This document shows, in pieces, positions 25,985 through 34,504 of a stretch of 64,000 nt of DNA (its first letter is position 1; every line of letters begins with the position of its first letter). The notes under the pieces were generated by a model, which did not search any database, was not told where the DNA came from, and worked only from the letters and a program-made list of their open reading frames with translations. Source of the DNA: Geobacteraceae bacterium (GTDB lineage Bacteria; Desulfobacterota; Desulfuromonadia; Geobacterales; Geobacteraceae); the NCBI GenBank assembly GCA_009773645.1, contig WSYB01000003.1:1-64000 (forward strand), in the 5' to 3' direction. The translations under genes and the position numbers were made by a program.

Positions 25985-26260
25985 TTACTTGGCCACGGTC
26001 TCGATCGCCTTCATGGCGATTTCCTTGTAGGGGTTGGCGAACAGGATGATCAGACAAACGACCAGGGCGTAGATGGCGAGGGACTCGATCATCGCCAAGC
26101 CGATCATCATGGTGGTGAGGATCTTGCCGGAAGCACCTGGATTCCGAGAAACGCCTTCGACCGCACTCTTGACGGCGAGACCCTGACCGATACCGGTACC
26201 TAATGTTCCGAGCGCCATGCCGATACCGGCGGCCAGAACGCACATCGTGAAAAAGCTCAT
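25985..26260 (-). CDS. atpE: ATP synthase F0 subunit c
   Basis: A 91-residue two-helix proteolipid that forms the rotor ring. Helix 1 has GTGIGQGLA (Gln26), helix 2 has the ion-binding Glu59 followed by Ser60 and Tyr64 (MIESLAIY). These match Gln32, Glu65, Ser66 and Tyr70 of the Na+-dependent Ilyobacter tartaricus c subunit; Thr67 is replaced by Leu. The ion may therefore be Na+ or H+. It is the last gene of the leftward atpZ-atpI-atpB-atpE operon. The F1 genes are not nearby. Confidence 0.95.
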   Translation of the reverse strand: MSFFTMCVLAAGIGMALGTLGTGIGQGLAVKSAVEGVSRNPGASGKILTTMMIGLAMIESLAIYALVVCLIILFANPYKEIAMKAIETVAK

Positions 26261-26318
26261 CTTTACTTCCTCCTCATTGTTGTTGTTTTCCTAAATAGTA
26301 TAGGAATTGAAATCAGTA

Positions 26319-26378
26319 AATGGTGAATGGTGAAAAGTGAAAAAACCCGCAGTTAACCGGTTACCGGTCCCCGGTCAC
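26319..26378. repeat. heptameric tandem repeats between atpB and atpE (site D)
   Basis: Two short arrays: AATGGTG, AATGGTG, AAAAGTG (26319-26339) and CGGTTAC, CGGTCCC, CGGTCAC (26358-26378), in the 123-bp gap between atpB and atpE. Confidence 0.6.
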
Positions 26379-26383
26379 GTCCT

Positions 26384-27073
26384 TTAGTGTGCCTCCTCCA
26401 GGGAGCCCTGAATATAGATCATTGCCAGGAGCATGAAGACGAACGCCTGGATGAAAGAGACCAGCACCCCCATGAGCATCATGGGGAGCGGCACCAGAAA
26501 CGGCGCCAGACCGAAGAAGATCATCAGCACAAGTTCGTGACCGTTCATGTTGCCGAACAGACGCAGGGTCAGGGAGATCACGCGGCTGAAATGCCCGATC
26601 ACTTCAATGAAAAACATCATCGGAGCCAGCCAGATGATGGGCCCCATGAAGTGCTTGACGTACTTGATCCCATGTTCCTTTACCCCCACTACGTGGGTGG
26701 TGACAAAAACGATAACGGCGCAGGCCGCGGTGGTGTTGATATTTGCGGTCGGGGGAAAGAAGCCGGGAACCAGCCCGATCAGGTTGGAAATCAGGATGAA
26801 CACGGCAAGCGTCGCGATCAGCGGGAAGAACGGTTTGCCATGTTCCCCCATGGTTTCATTTATCATGTTCTCAATGCCGCTGATCACTACTTCCATGAAA
26901 TTCTGCACCCCTCCGGGGACGGTCTTGAGCCCCTTGGCGGCCAGCACGGAGACGGTAAGCAGGAGCGCGATGATGAGCCACGTATAGGCGATGGCGTCCG
27001 CGCCCGCCTCGGTGATGTGCAGGGGCTCCAGAAGCTTGCGGAAAAACTGCAGGAACAGAAACGGGTGAACCAT
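26384..27073 (-). CDS. atpB: ATP synthase F0 subunit a
   Basis: A 229-residue membrane protein with five to six helices forming the stator half-channels beside the c ring. The essential Arg is in the helix [14 protein letters not shown], and the C-terminal helix runs [32 protein letters not shown] precedes the start, so it is strongly translated. It follows atpI by 5 bp. Confidence 0.95.
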   Translation of the reverse strand: MVHPFLFLQFFRKLLEPLHITEAGADAIAYTWLIIALLLTVSVLAAKGLKTVPGGVQNFMEVVISGIENMINETMGEHGKPFFPLIATLAVFILISNLIGLVPGFFPPTANINTTAACAVIVFVTTHVVGVKEHGIKYVKHFMGPIIWLAPMMFFIEVIGHFSRVISLTLRLFGNMNGHELVLMIFFGLAPFLVPLPMMLMGVLVSFIQAFVFMLLAMIYIQGSLEEAH

Positions 27074-27078
27074 TGTAA

Positions 27079-27465
27079 CTAACCTCCTTTGAGGGTCAAC
27101 TTATAGAATGCCAGGGCGATGATGTTTATCACCAACACCGAGAGCCCCACTAACAGGCCGATTATATGGACTCCGGCATAGGCTATCAGGATCCAGATCA
27201 CAAGCGCCATGACAGCCAGGCGCACGAAATATCTTACCTGGGCGAACCGCCCCGCCTTTCCGGCGGGGAGCAGGAGCACCCGTTTGATGATGCTTGACAG
27301 CCAGTAAAAATTGGCGATTGCCAGTACCCCCCCTGCCAGCACGCTTGCGGCGAACTTGAGGGAGACGCAAACCGCCCCGCCCAGGGCAAGAAGCGCCAGC
27401 AGAATCCAACTGCCGATGATGATAGAGGTAAAGATGTTATCTTCGTTTATCTTTACCAGATTCAT
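27079..27465 (-). CDS. atpI: ATP synthase subunit I (assembly factor)
   Basis: A 128-residue hydrophobic protein with four predicted helices (about 13-30, 34-53, 75-95, 98-121). Position between atpZ and atpB and this topology match AtpI, which helps c-ring assembly or Mg2+ supply. Sequence conservation in this family is low, so the call rests on context and topology. Its start overlaps the atpZ end by 29 bp. Confidence 0.75.
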   Translation of the reverse strand: MNLVKINEDNIFTSIIIGSWILLALLALGGAVCVSLKFAASVLAGGVLAIANFYWLSSIIKRVLLLPAGKAGRFAQVRYFVRLAVMALVIWILIAYAGVHIIGLLVGLSVLVINIIALAFYKLTLKGG

Positions 27466-27682
27466 CTCGCTTTATTTCTCTTCCGGCTATTATGTATATA
27501 TTGCGAAAACCGGCGGCGATCCCAAAAAAAAGAAAGATGAAGAAAAACCAGGGCTTCGTTCCCAGCCATTCATCAAGCTTGAGCCCGATAAAGACGCCGA
27601 TGGCGATTGCCAGCGCCACGGATATCCCCATGCTTGAAACAAGCCCGAGGGTCTTTATGAGACTCTTTTTGTTTTCGTCCAT
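27437..27682 (-). CDS. atpZ: AtpZ-like F0 accessory membrane protein
   Basis: An 81-residue protein with two helices (about 13-33 and 42-64) and a charged C-terminus. The GVFIGLKLDEWLGTKPWFFF segment is characteristic of AtpZ/AtpI-like proteins encoded ahead of F0 genes, thought to bind Ca2+/Mg2+ or aid assembly. The ATG at 27682 is chosen; a GTG at 27688 adds two residues. It is the first gene of the operon, just after the promoter. Confidence 0.75.
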   Translation of the reverse strand: MDENKKSLIKTLGLVSSMGISVALAIAIGVFIGLKLDEWLGTKPWFFFIFLFFGIAAGFRNIYIIAGREIKRDESGKDKRR

Positions 27683-27727
27683 CAACACTCTGCAGTAAAG
27701 CCGGGGGGCAAGCGTTAAAACCCGAAT

Positions 27728-27757
27728 TTAATAGCACAACACCCCAATGAATGTCAA
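27728..27757 (-). promoter_or_regulatory. sigma-70-type promoter of the atp operon
   Basis: On the minus strand TTGACA (27757-27752), 18 bp, TATTAA (27733-27728). It lies between the hemL stop and atpZ, so the atp genes need not depend on hemL transcription. Confidence 0.55.
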
Positions 27758-27779
27758 CCCAATTTGTGGCCCCTTTTGA

Positions 27780-29063
27780 TCAGAGGGATGTGAAAGCCGA
27801 GCGCGCCGCTGCGATTGTCCGTTCCAGGTCGTAATCGGAGTGAGCGATGGAGACAAAGGCGGTTTCAAACTGGGAAGGCGCCAGATATATGCCGGCTTCC
27901 AGCATGGCGAGGAAATATTTTGCAAAGGCCTTGGTGTCGCAGGCGGCGGCCGTCGTCCAGTCGTGAACTTCTCCCTTGGTGAAGAATGCGCAGAACATGC
28001 TCCCCACCCTGGTGGAGTAAATCGGGTAACCGGCATCCCTGGCCGCCTGGGCAATGCCGTTGGCGAGAAAGGCGCTCTTTTCCTCAAGCTTCCGATAGAA
28101 TCCGTCCTCCTGGAGAAGTTTCAGGGTCTCGATACCGGCGGTCATCGCCAGGGGATTGCCGGAGAGAGTCCCGGCCTGGTATACTCCGCCCGATGGAGAG
28201 AGGAGCTGCATGATTTCCTTTTTGCCGCCGAATGCACCGACCGGGAGCCCGCCGCCGATGATTTTCCCGAGGGTGGTCATGTCGGGTGTAACGCCGAACA
28301 GCTCCTGGGCGCCGCCGTAGGCGACCCGAAAGCCGGTCATTACCTCATCAAATATCAGGACGATTCCCTCCTCGGTGCAGATGGCGCGCAATCCTTCCAG
28401 AAATCCTTCATGGGGGGGGATGGTCCCCATGTTGCCGGCAATGGGTTCGACGATGATGCAGGCGACGTCTCCCTTGTTCTGGGCGATGAGGGTCTTTACC
28501 GATGTGAGATCGTTGAATTCGGCGGTCAAGGTGTGTCTGGCGAAATCCGCCGGGACGCCGGGAGAATCGGGGACGCCGAAGGTGGCGGCGCCGGACCCCG
28601 CCTTTACGAGCAGTGAATCGGCATGACCATGGTAACAGCCGGAGAACTTCAGGATCTTGTCGCGACCCGTGTAGCCGCGGGCCAGGCGGATGGCGCTCAT
28701 GGTCGCCTCTGTGCCGGAACTTACCATGCGCACCATTTCAATGGAAGGAACCGCCTTTATCACCATCTCCGCCAGGGTTATTTCAAGCTCGGTGGGGGCG
28801 CCGAAGCTGCTGCCGTTTTCTACGGCCGCCTTGACCGCCGCGACCACCTTCGGATGGCAATGGCCGAGAATCATCGGCCCCCAGGAGCCGACGTAGTCGA
28901 TGAATTCATTGTCGTCCACGTCGTATATTCTGGAGCCGGCCGCCTTTTTTATGAACAAAGGATTGGCGCCGACGGATTTGAACGCACGCACAGGACTGTT
29001 TACGCCTCCGGGAATAGAATTCTGCGCTTCCTTGAAACATTGAACGGACCGGCTGTTTTTCAT
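27780..29063 (-). CDS. hemL: glutamate-1-semialdehyde 2,1-aminomutase
   Basis: A 427-residue PLP enzyme of the C5 haem pathway, converting glutamate-1-semialdehyde to 5-aminolevulinate. Marks are [27 protein letters not shown], the DEVMTGFR Asp that contacts PLP, and the Schiff-base Lys267 in [14 protein letters not shown]. Full length. Geobacter-type bacteria need much haem for multihaem cytochromes, and hemL-nuo adjacency is typical of them. GGAGGAGCACAG precedes the start. Confidence 0.96.
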   Translation of the reverse strand: MKNSRSVQCFKEAQNSIPGGVNSPVRAFKSVGANPLFIKKAAGSRIYDVDDNEFIDYVGSWGPMILGHCHPKVVAAVKAAVENGSSFGAPTELEITLAEMVIKAVPSIEMVRMVSSGTEATMSAIRLARGYTGRDKILKFSGCYHGHADSLLVKAGSGAATFGVPDSPGVPADFARHTLTAEFNDLTSVKTLIAQNKGDVACIIVEPIAGNMGTIPPHEGFLEGLRAICTEEGIVLIFDEVMTGFRVAYGGAQELFGVTPDMTTLGKIIGGGLPVGAFGGKKEIMQLLSPSGGVYQAGTLSGNPLAMTAGIETLKLLQEDGFYRKLEEKSAFLANGIAQAARDAGYPIYSTRVGSMFCAFFTKGEVHDWTTAAACDTKAFAKYFLAMLEAGIYLAPSQFETAFVSIAHSDYDLERTIAAARSAFTSL

Positions 29064-29113
29064 TTCTGTGCTCCTCCATCTTACTGGCCATATAGTTGTG
29101 AAATCAATGGGTT

Positions 29114-29141
29114 ATTATCATACAAACGCAAGCTGTGTCAA
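29114..29141 (-). promoter_or_regulatory. sigma-70-type promoter of hemL
   Basis: Minus strand TTGACA (29141-29136), 16 bp, GATAAT (29119-29114): 6/6 and 5/6 matches, 50 bases before hemL. Confidence 0.65.
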
Positions 29142-29234
29142 GGGAATAAGCTCGGAGTTCCGGCAAGCGTAAGACAATGTAATTAATCACCGGAATTACG
29201 GTAAAAAATAAAAAATAATTAGAATTTTTTTTTC

Positions 29235-29263
29235 TTGACAAAGTTTTAGAAATGAAATAGATT
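29235..29263 (+). promoter_or_regulatory. sigma-70-type promoter of the nuo operon
   Basis: TTGACA-N17-TAGATT, about 130 bases before nuoA. The start of transcription would be near 29270, right at the GTATAC palindrome. Confidence 0.6.
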
Positions 29264-29274
29264 TCGGTCCGGTT

Positions 29275-29287
29275 GTATACAGTATAC
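29275..29287. promoter_or_regulatory. GTATAC-a-GTATAC palindrome, candidate operator of nuo
   Basis: GTATACAGTATAC, two GTATAC half sites around one A, immediately downstream of the predicted -10. The TTGTATAC-type symmetry resembles GntR-family operators. A repressor here would block initiation of nuo. Confidence 0.5.
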
Positions 29288-29392
29288 GTTATGCAGAGTG
29301 CCCTAAAGAAGCGGGCCTCCGGCGAAACCGTTCGAAAAAAATCAAACGGGCCGCTGAAAAATAAATCAAAATATACCCGGAGGATATGAAAG

Positions 29393-29749
29393 ATGCTAGG
29401 TGCCTATCTGCCAATCTTGCTGCTGGTTGTGATTTCAATTTGCTTCGGACTTGGCGCGCTGGTTTTGTCATCATTCGTAGGCCCGAAAAAGCCGTCGAAA
29501 GTGAAGCTGCAACCGTACGAATGCGGCTGTGAACCGGTCGGGTCGGCGAGAGAGCGTTTTTCTATCAAGTTTTACCTCATCGCCATGCTGTTCATCCTGT
29601 TTGATATTGAGGCGGTTTTTCTCTATCCCTGGTCCATCCTCTTCAAAAAACTGGGGATGTTCGGCCTGGCTGAGATGGGGGTCTTCATCGCTATTCTGTT
29701 GGTGGGTTATATCTACATCTGGAAAAAAGGAGCATTGGAATGGGAGTAG
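29393..29749 (+). CDS. nuoA: NADH-quinone oxidoreductase subunit A
   Basis: A 118-residue membrane subunit with three helices and the conserved [16 protein letters not shown] loop, which lies at the quinone-site interface. It starts the 14-gene nuo operon for complex I, which couples NADH oxidation to menaquinone reduction and ion pumping. GGAGGATATGAAAG precedes the ATG. Its end overlaps nuoB by 10 bp. Confidence 0.96.
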   Translation: MLGAYLPILLLVVISICFGLGALVLSSFVGPKKPSKVKLQPYECGCEPVGSARERFSIKFYLIAMLFILFDIEAVFLYPWSILFKKLGMFGLAEMGVFIAILLVGYIYIWKKGALEWE

Positions 29750-30252
29750 ATCAGCCATTGGGAGATAACATCATCACCACATCGTTGGATGCTCTGGTCA
29801 ACTGGAGCCGCAAATCCTCGATATGGCCCATGACGTTCGGGTTGGCCTGCTGTGCCATTGAGATGATGGCAACCGGCGCATCAAGTCATGATCTTGACCG
29901 GTTCGGAATCATATTCCGCGCGTCACCCAGGCAGGCAGACTGCATCATAATTGCCGGCACGGTTACCAAGAAGATGCTGCCGGTCATCAAGACGGTCTAT
30001 GAGCAGATGCCGGAACCGAAATGGGTCGTGGCGATGGGGGCATGCGCATGCTCCGGCGGAGTTTTTGATACCTACAGCGTCGTTCAGGGCATAGACGAAG
30101 CCTTGCCGGTTGACGTCTATATTCCCGGCTGCCCTCCTCGGCCTGAGGCCCTGCTGTACGGCCTTATCAAGCTCCGGGAGAAAATCATGAAGGAGAAGAA
30201 TTCCTTCGGCAACGCCATCGGTCTCGGCGAAAGGCTGGAACCCGCCGCTTAG
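29740..30252 (+). CDS. nuoB: NADH-quinone oxidoreductase subunit B
   Basis: A 170-residue peripheral-arm subunit that holds cluster N2, the last Fe-S centre before quinone. Cluster ligands are in [10 protein letters not shown] (two adjacent Cys), GACACSGG and PGCPPRPEA. It overlaps nuoA, giving translational coupling. Full length. Confidence 0.97.
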   Translation: MGVDQPLGDNIITTSLDALVNWSRKSSIWPMTFGLACCAIEMMATGASSHDLDRFGIIFRASPRQADCIIIAGTVTKKMLPVIKTVYEQMPEPKWVVAMGACACSGGVFDTYSVVQGIDEALPVDVYIPGCPPRPEALLYGLIKLREKIMKEKNSFGNAIGLGERLEPAA

Positions 30253-30282
30253 GTTTGATACATCAATACCAAAGGAAAAGGT

Positions 30283-30777
30283 ATGACGGATATGGCTGAA
30301 AACAATCGTGCGGTGATAAAACTCAAAGAAAAGTACGCGTCTTCGATCCTCGATATCAAAGAGTTTCGTGGCGAAGTGACCGTGACCATCAAAAAAGAAG
30401 ATGTGATCGAGGTCTGCAAGTTTTTGAAAGAGAACCTCCAGTACAACCTCCTGACCGATGTGACCGCGGTTGACTATCTGGGAAATGACCCGCGTTTCAT
30501 GGTAGTCTACAACCTTTACTCCATACCCAACAAGGACCGTCTCAGGCTGAAGGCGCCGGTTGCCGAGTCCGACACGACCATCGACTCCGTTGTTCCGGTA
30601 TGGACGACTGCCAACTGGCTGGAGCGTGAAACATACGACCTGTTAGGCATCAAGTTCAATAACCACCCCGACCTGCGCAGAATTTTGATGACCGACGACT
30701 GGGTCGGCCATCCTCTCCGTAAGGATTACCCTCTGCAGGGGCCTGGCCGCGAGCCTTACAAAGGGCGGCTGTCGTAA
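30283..30777 (+). CDS. nuoC: NADH-quinone oxidoreductase subunit C
   Basis: A 164-residue 30-kDa-type subunit of the peripheral arm. The signature ERETYDLLGIKFNNHPDLRRI and the HPLRKDYPL ending are present. It is separate from nuoD, unlike the fused NuoCD of enterobacteria. Start choice: ATG 30283 after AAGGAAAAGGT; an ATG at 30292 is also possible. Confidence 0.96.
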   Translation: MTDMAENNRAVIKLKEKYASSILDIKEFRGEVTVTIKKEDVIEVCKFLKENLQYNLLTDVTAVDYLGNDPRFMVVYNLYSIPNKDRLRLKAPVAESDTTIDSVVPVWTTANWLERETYDLLGIKFNNHPDLRRILMTDDWVGHPLRKDYPLQGPGREPYKGRLS

Positions 30778-30821
30778 CCGTAAACTGAACTGGTTATATT
30801 TCCAATTAATAGAGGCGATCA

Positions 30822-31994
30822 ATGGCTAACACAGAGACTATGACATTGAACATGGGGCCGCAACACCCCAGTACCCACGGAGTTTTGAGGCTTGTCGTCG
30901 AACTGGATGGCGAGGTGATTCAGTCCATTACCCCCCATATTGGATACCTGCACCGCGGAGTGGAGAAGCTGTCGGAACATCGTACCTATCACCAGACACT
31001 TCCCCTGACCGACCGGCTTGATTATCTGGCTCCCATGCACAACAACCTGGGATACGTACTGGCAGTGGAAAAGCTGCTCGACCTTGAGGTGCCTGAGAGG
31101 GCGCAGACCATCCGGGTAATAATGGCTGAGCTGACCCGTATAATGTCGCACCTTGTCTGGCTTGCGTGTCACGCCCTGGATATCGGCGCCATGACCGTCT
31201 TCATTTACTGCTTCCGTGAGCGGGAAGAGATCATGAACATCTATGAGAAGATCTCCGGTGCGCGCATGACCACAAATTACTTCAGGATCGGCGGGCTGTC
31301 AAAGGATGTGTATGAGGGGTTTGAAGCCGATGTGCGGAAGATCATCGATACATTCCCCGGTTTCTTCGATCAATATGAGGGTCTGCTGACCAAAAACACC
31401 ATCTGGTTGAACAGGACAATCGGCAACGGGGTAATCTCCGCTGAGGATGCCATTGATTACGGGATTACCGGGCCGGCCCTGCGCGGATCCGGCGTGGATT
31501 GGGACTTGAGAAGGGATAATCCCTACAGCGGTTATGAAAAATACTCCTTCAAGGTGCCGGTGGGTGAAAAGTGCGATACCTTCGATCGTTACAAGGTACG
31601 GCTCATAGAAATGCGGGAGGCCGTCAAGATCCTCCGTCAGGCCCTCGACTCGCTGAAGCCTGGTCCGATACTGGCCGATGATCCGCAGGTCTGCTATCCG
31701 CCGAAGGAAGCGGTTTATAATACCATCGAAGGGCTCATCCACCACTTCAAGATCGCCAGTGAGGGTTTTCCTGCGCCTGAGGGGGAAATTTACCTGGGGG
31801 TTGAGAATCCCAAGGGAGAGCTTGGCTACTACATCGTCAGCGACGGCGGGACGAAGCCCTATCGGATGAAAATCAGGTCACCGTCATTCGTAAATCTGCA
31901 GTCCATGGAGAAAATGTGCAAAGGGGCCATGATTGCCGACTTGATAGCCGTCATCGGGACGCTCGACATCGTTCTCGGTGAAATAGACAGATAA
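30822..31994 (+). CDS. nuoD: NADH-quinone oxidoreductase subunit D
   Basis: A 390-residue 49-kDa-type subunit, related to the large subunit of NiFe hydrogenases but without the metal cysteines. NMGPQHPSTHGVLRL near the start forms part of the quinone pocket (His and Tyr). It lies 44 bp after nuoC. Full family length. Confidence 0.97.
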   Translation: MANTETMTLNMGPQHPSTHGVLRLVVELDGEVIQSITPHIGYLHRGVEKLSEHRTYHQTLPLTDRLDYLAPMHNNLGYVLAVEKLLDLEVPERAQTIRVIMAELTRIMSHLVWLACHALDIGAMTVFIYCFREREEIMNIYEKISGARMTTNYFRIGGLSKDVYEGFEADVRKIIDTFPGFFDQYEGLLTKNTIWLNRTIGNGVISAEDAIDYGITGPALRGSGVDWDLRRDNPYSGYEKYSFKVPVGEKCDTFDRYKVRLIEMREAVKILRQALDSLKPGPILADDPQVCYPPKEAVYNTIEGLIHHFKIASEGFPAPEGEIYLGVENPKGELGYYIVSDGGTKPYRMKIRSPSFVNLQSMEKMCKGAMIADLIAVIGTLDIVLGEIDR

Positions 31995-32020
31995 AGGATG
32001 AACAAAAGGAGACGGCATCC

Positions 32021-32530
32021 ATGAGCAACGCTCCAGCCGAACAGACACCGACAGAAGAAATAGATCTGGCAGCCGCCAATCACATCATTGACAAATATCT
32101 GACCCTGCACGGCAATCTCATGCCGGTTTTGCAGGGGATCCAGGATGAGTACGGATATGTGCCCAAGCCGACCATCGACCTGGTTGCCGAAAGGCTGAAC
32201 GTCTATCCGAGCCAGATTTTCGGTGTTCTTACCTTTTACGCACAGTTCCACCTCAAACCACGCGGCAGGTACATCATCAGGGTCTGCGTCGGCACCGCCT
32301 GCCACGTGCAGGGAGCCAGCCGTATTGTGGAAACCTTTTTCGACAAGCTCCACATCGGTCATGCGGAAACCTCGCCGGACCTCCGCTATACCTTTGAAAA
32401 GGTTGCCTGCCTCGGCGCCTGCGGCATGGCGCCGCTGGCCATGGTCAATGATGCCACCTACGGTTCGATGACGGTGCAGAAGGTGGAGCAAATCATTGCC
32501 GACTACAACCAGAGGCCGATGAAAAAGTAG
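32021..32530 (+). CDS. nuoE: NADH-quinone oxidoreductase subunit E
   Basis: A 169-residue thioredoxin-like 24-kDa subunit. The N1a [2Fe-2S] ligands are CVGTACHVQGA and CLGACGMAP. It works beside NuoF at the NADH end of the arm. AAGGAGACGGCATCC precedes the start. Confidence 0.96.
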   Translation: MSNAPAEQTPTEEIDLAAANHIIDKYLTLHGNLMPVLQGIQDEYGYVPKPTIDLVAERLNVYPSQIFGVLTFYAQFHLKPRGRYIIRVCVGTACHVQGASRIVETFFDKLHIGHAETSPDLRYTFEKVACLGACGMAPLAMVNDATYGSMTVQKVEQIIADYNQRPMKK

Positions 32531-32561
32531 CTCGAAACTTTCCAGTAGGGGACAATTCGTC

Positions 32562-34343
32562 ATGAGCGAAAACGCAGCGATAAAAATTCTGATCTGCCAG
32601 GGAACCGGCGGGGTTTCGATGGGCGCCAAAGAGGTTGAGGCGGCATTCGTAAAGGTGATCGAAGAGAAAGGTGTCAACGCCGTCGTCGGCAAGCGCTGCG
32701 ATGTCATCAAGACCGGCTGCCGTGGCCTCTGCGCCAACGACGTCCTCGTCGATATCATCACCCCTGAGCAGGGCCGGGTCACCTATGACTTCGTCAAGGC
32801 GGAAGAGGTCGAGAAGATCATCGATGAGCACATCGTCAACAAGACGGTCATGGAGAAACGGAAGGCCAAGGAATACTACAATAAGTTTGTCGATCAGCAG
32901 ATGCGCGTGGTCATGACCGGGTGCGGTCAGATCGACCCGGAAAGCCTCGATGCCTATCTCGAGGAGGATGGGTTCAAGGCGATCGAGAAGTGCGTCAAGA
33001 CCATGAAACCCGCCGAGGTCACCGAAGAAGTCAAAAAGTCAGGGCTGAGGGGCCGTGGGGGCGGCGGCTTCCCGACCGGCATGAAGTGGTCGTTCTGCGC
33101 GGCAACCCCCGGCAAACTGAAGTACCTGATCTGCAACGCCGACGAGGGCGACCCCGGCGCCTTCATGGACCGCTCGATCCTTGAGGGTGACCCCTACTGC
33201 GTCATCGAAGGGATGATGATCGCCGCTTACGCCATCGGTTGCACCGACGGTTACGTCTATGTGCGCGCCGAATATCCCCTTGCCATTGAGCGTCTCCAGA
33301 AGGCCCTCGATGTCTGTTACGAAAAGGGTTATCTGGGGAAGAACATCCGCGGGTGGGGCTTTGACTTCGATATGCGGATCAAGAAGGGTGCCGGCGCCTT
33401 CGTGTGCGGTGAGGAGACTGCCCTCATGGCGTCCATCGAAGGCGAGCGCGGCATGCCGCGTCCCCGACCGCCGTTCCCTGCCGTCAAAGGGCTCTGGGGC
33501 AAACCAACCAATATCAACAACGTGGAGACCTTCGCCAACGTCCGTCATATCATCATCAAAGGTGCCGATTGGTACGCATCGCTCGGCACCGACACCACCA
33601 AGGGGACCAAGATATTTGCCGTCACCGGCAAGGTGAAGCATACGGGTCTTGTCGAAGTCCCGGCCGGCATGACGGTCCGATCGGTCATCTATGACGTCTG
33701 CGGCGGCATCGCCAACAACCGCAAGTTCAAGGCGGTCCAGGCCGGCGGTCCTTCCGGCGGCTGTATACCCGCAGAGGTCCTCGATACGCCGGTCGACTAC
33801 GACTCTCTCATCAAGGCGGGCGCCATGATGGGGTCCGGCGGTCTGGTCGTCATGGACGAGACCACCTGCATGGTGGACGTTGCCCGGTTCTTCCTCACCT
33901 TCACCAGGATGGAGTCGTGCGGCAAGTGTGTCCCCTGCCGGATCGGCCTGAAAGCCATGCTCGATATCCTTGAAAAGATCACCGAAGGACGGGGCGTGCC
34001 CAGCGACATCGAAACCCTGCTGGAGATGGGAGCTACCATCAAGAAGGCTTCCCTCTGCGGCTTGGGTCAGACGGCGCCCAACCCGATCCTCTCTACGGTA
34101 AAATACTTCCGGCATGAGTACGAAGCCCACATCAATGAGAAGCGCTGCCCGTCCAACTGCTGCAAGGAATTGCTGCTGTGGCAGGTGATCGAAGAGAAGT
34201 GCGTCAAGTGCGGTGCGTGTCTCAAGGCCTGTCCGGTTGACGCCATCGTCTGGGAAAAGGGTCAGATAGCGTATCTGGATAAGGAAAAGTGTACCAAGTG
34301 CAAGTCCTGCTATGACGCCTGCCGCTTCATGGCCATCGAGTAG
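32562..34343 (+). CDS. nuoF: NADH-quinone oxidoreductase subunit F, extended form
   Basis: A 593-residue NADH/FMN subunit, longer than the usual 420-450. An N-terminal thioredoxin-like [2Fe-2S]-type domain (Cys12, 46, 53, 57) precedes the 51-kDa core with the FMN/NADH loop GRGGGGFPTG (about 164-173) and the N3 motif CGKCVPCRIG (about 450). A C-terminal 2x[4Fe-4S] ferredoxin domain follows (CVKCGACLKACP, CTKCKSCYDACRF). This layout is like HndC/HydB-type subunits of hydrogenases and of delta-proteobacterial complex I. The extra clusters could accept electrons from other partners. Confidence 0.95.
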   Translation: MSENAAIKILICQGTGGVSMGAKEVEAAFVKVIEEKGVNAVVGKRCDVIKTGCRGLCANDVLVDIITPEQGRVTYDFVKAEEVEKIIDEHIVNKTVMEKRKAKEYYNKFVDQQMRVVMTGCGQIDPESLDAYLEEDGFKAIEKCVKTMKPAEVTEEVKKSGLRGRGGGGFPTGMKWSFCAATPGKLKYLICNADEGDPGAFMDRSILEGDPYCVIEGMMIAAYAIGCTDGYVYVRAEYPLAIERLQKALDVCYEKGYLGKNIRGWGFDFDMRIKKGAGAFVCGEETALMASIEGERGMPRPRPPFPAVKGLWGKPTNINNVETFANVRHIIIKGADWYASLGTDTTKGTKIFAVTGKVKHTGLVEVPAGMTVRSVIYDVCGGIANNRKFKAVQAGGPSGGCIPAEVLDTPVDYDSLIKAGAMMGSGGLVVMDETTCMVDVARFFLTFTRMESCGKCVPCRIGLKAMLDILEKITEGRGVPSDIETLLEMGATIKKASLCGLGQTAPNPILSTVKYFRHEYEAHINEKRCPSNCCKELLLWQVIEEKCVKCGACLKACPVDAIVWEKGQIAYLDKEKCTKCKSCYDACRFMAIE

Positions 34344-34366
34344 AGAAAGATCGCTCCGGTTTGCAT

Positions 34367-34486
34367 TCGGATGTAGAACAAGGCGGCTAGGAGGAGGCGA
34401 CGGAGGCATACATGATTGGTATGTCGGGGAGCTGACGACGAAGCCGGCGCAGTTATACGAACGAAGGTGAATCGGAATACATCCGA
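34367..34486. repeat. palindromic intergenic element between nuoF and nuoG
   Basis: A 120-bp element bounded by TCGGATGTA / TACATCCGA, with an inner hairpin CATAC ... GTATG (34407-34423). It fills most of the 161-bp nuoF-nuoG gap, while most other nuo gaps are under 50 bp. It looks like a REP/MITE-type insertion within the operon. Confidence 0.65.
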
Positions 34487-34504
34487 GGGAGAACAGAGGT
34501 CAAG

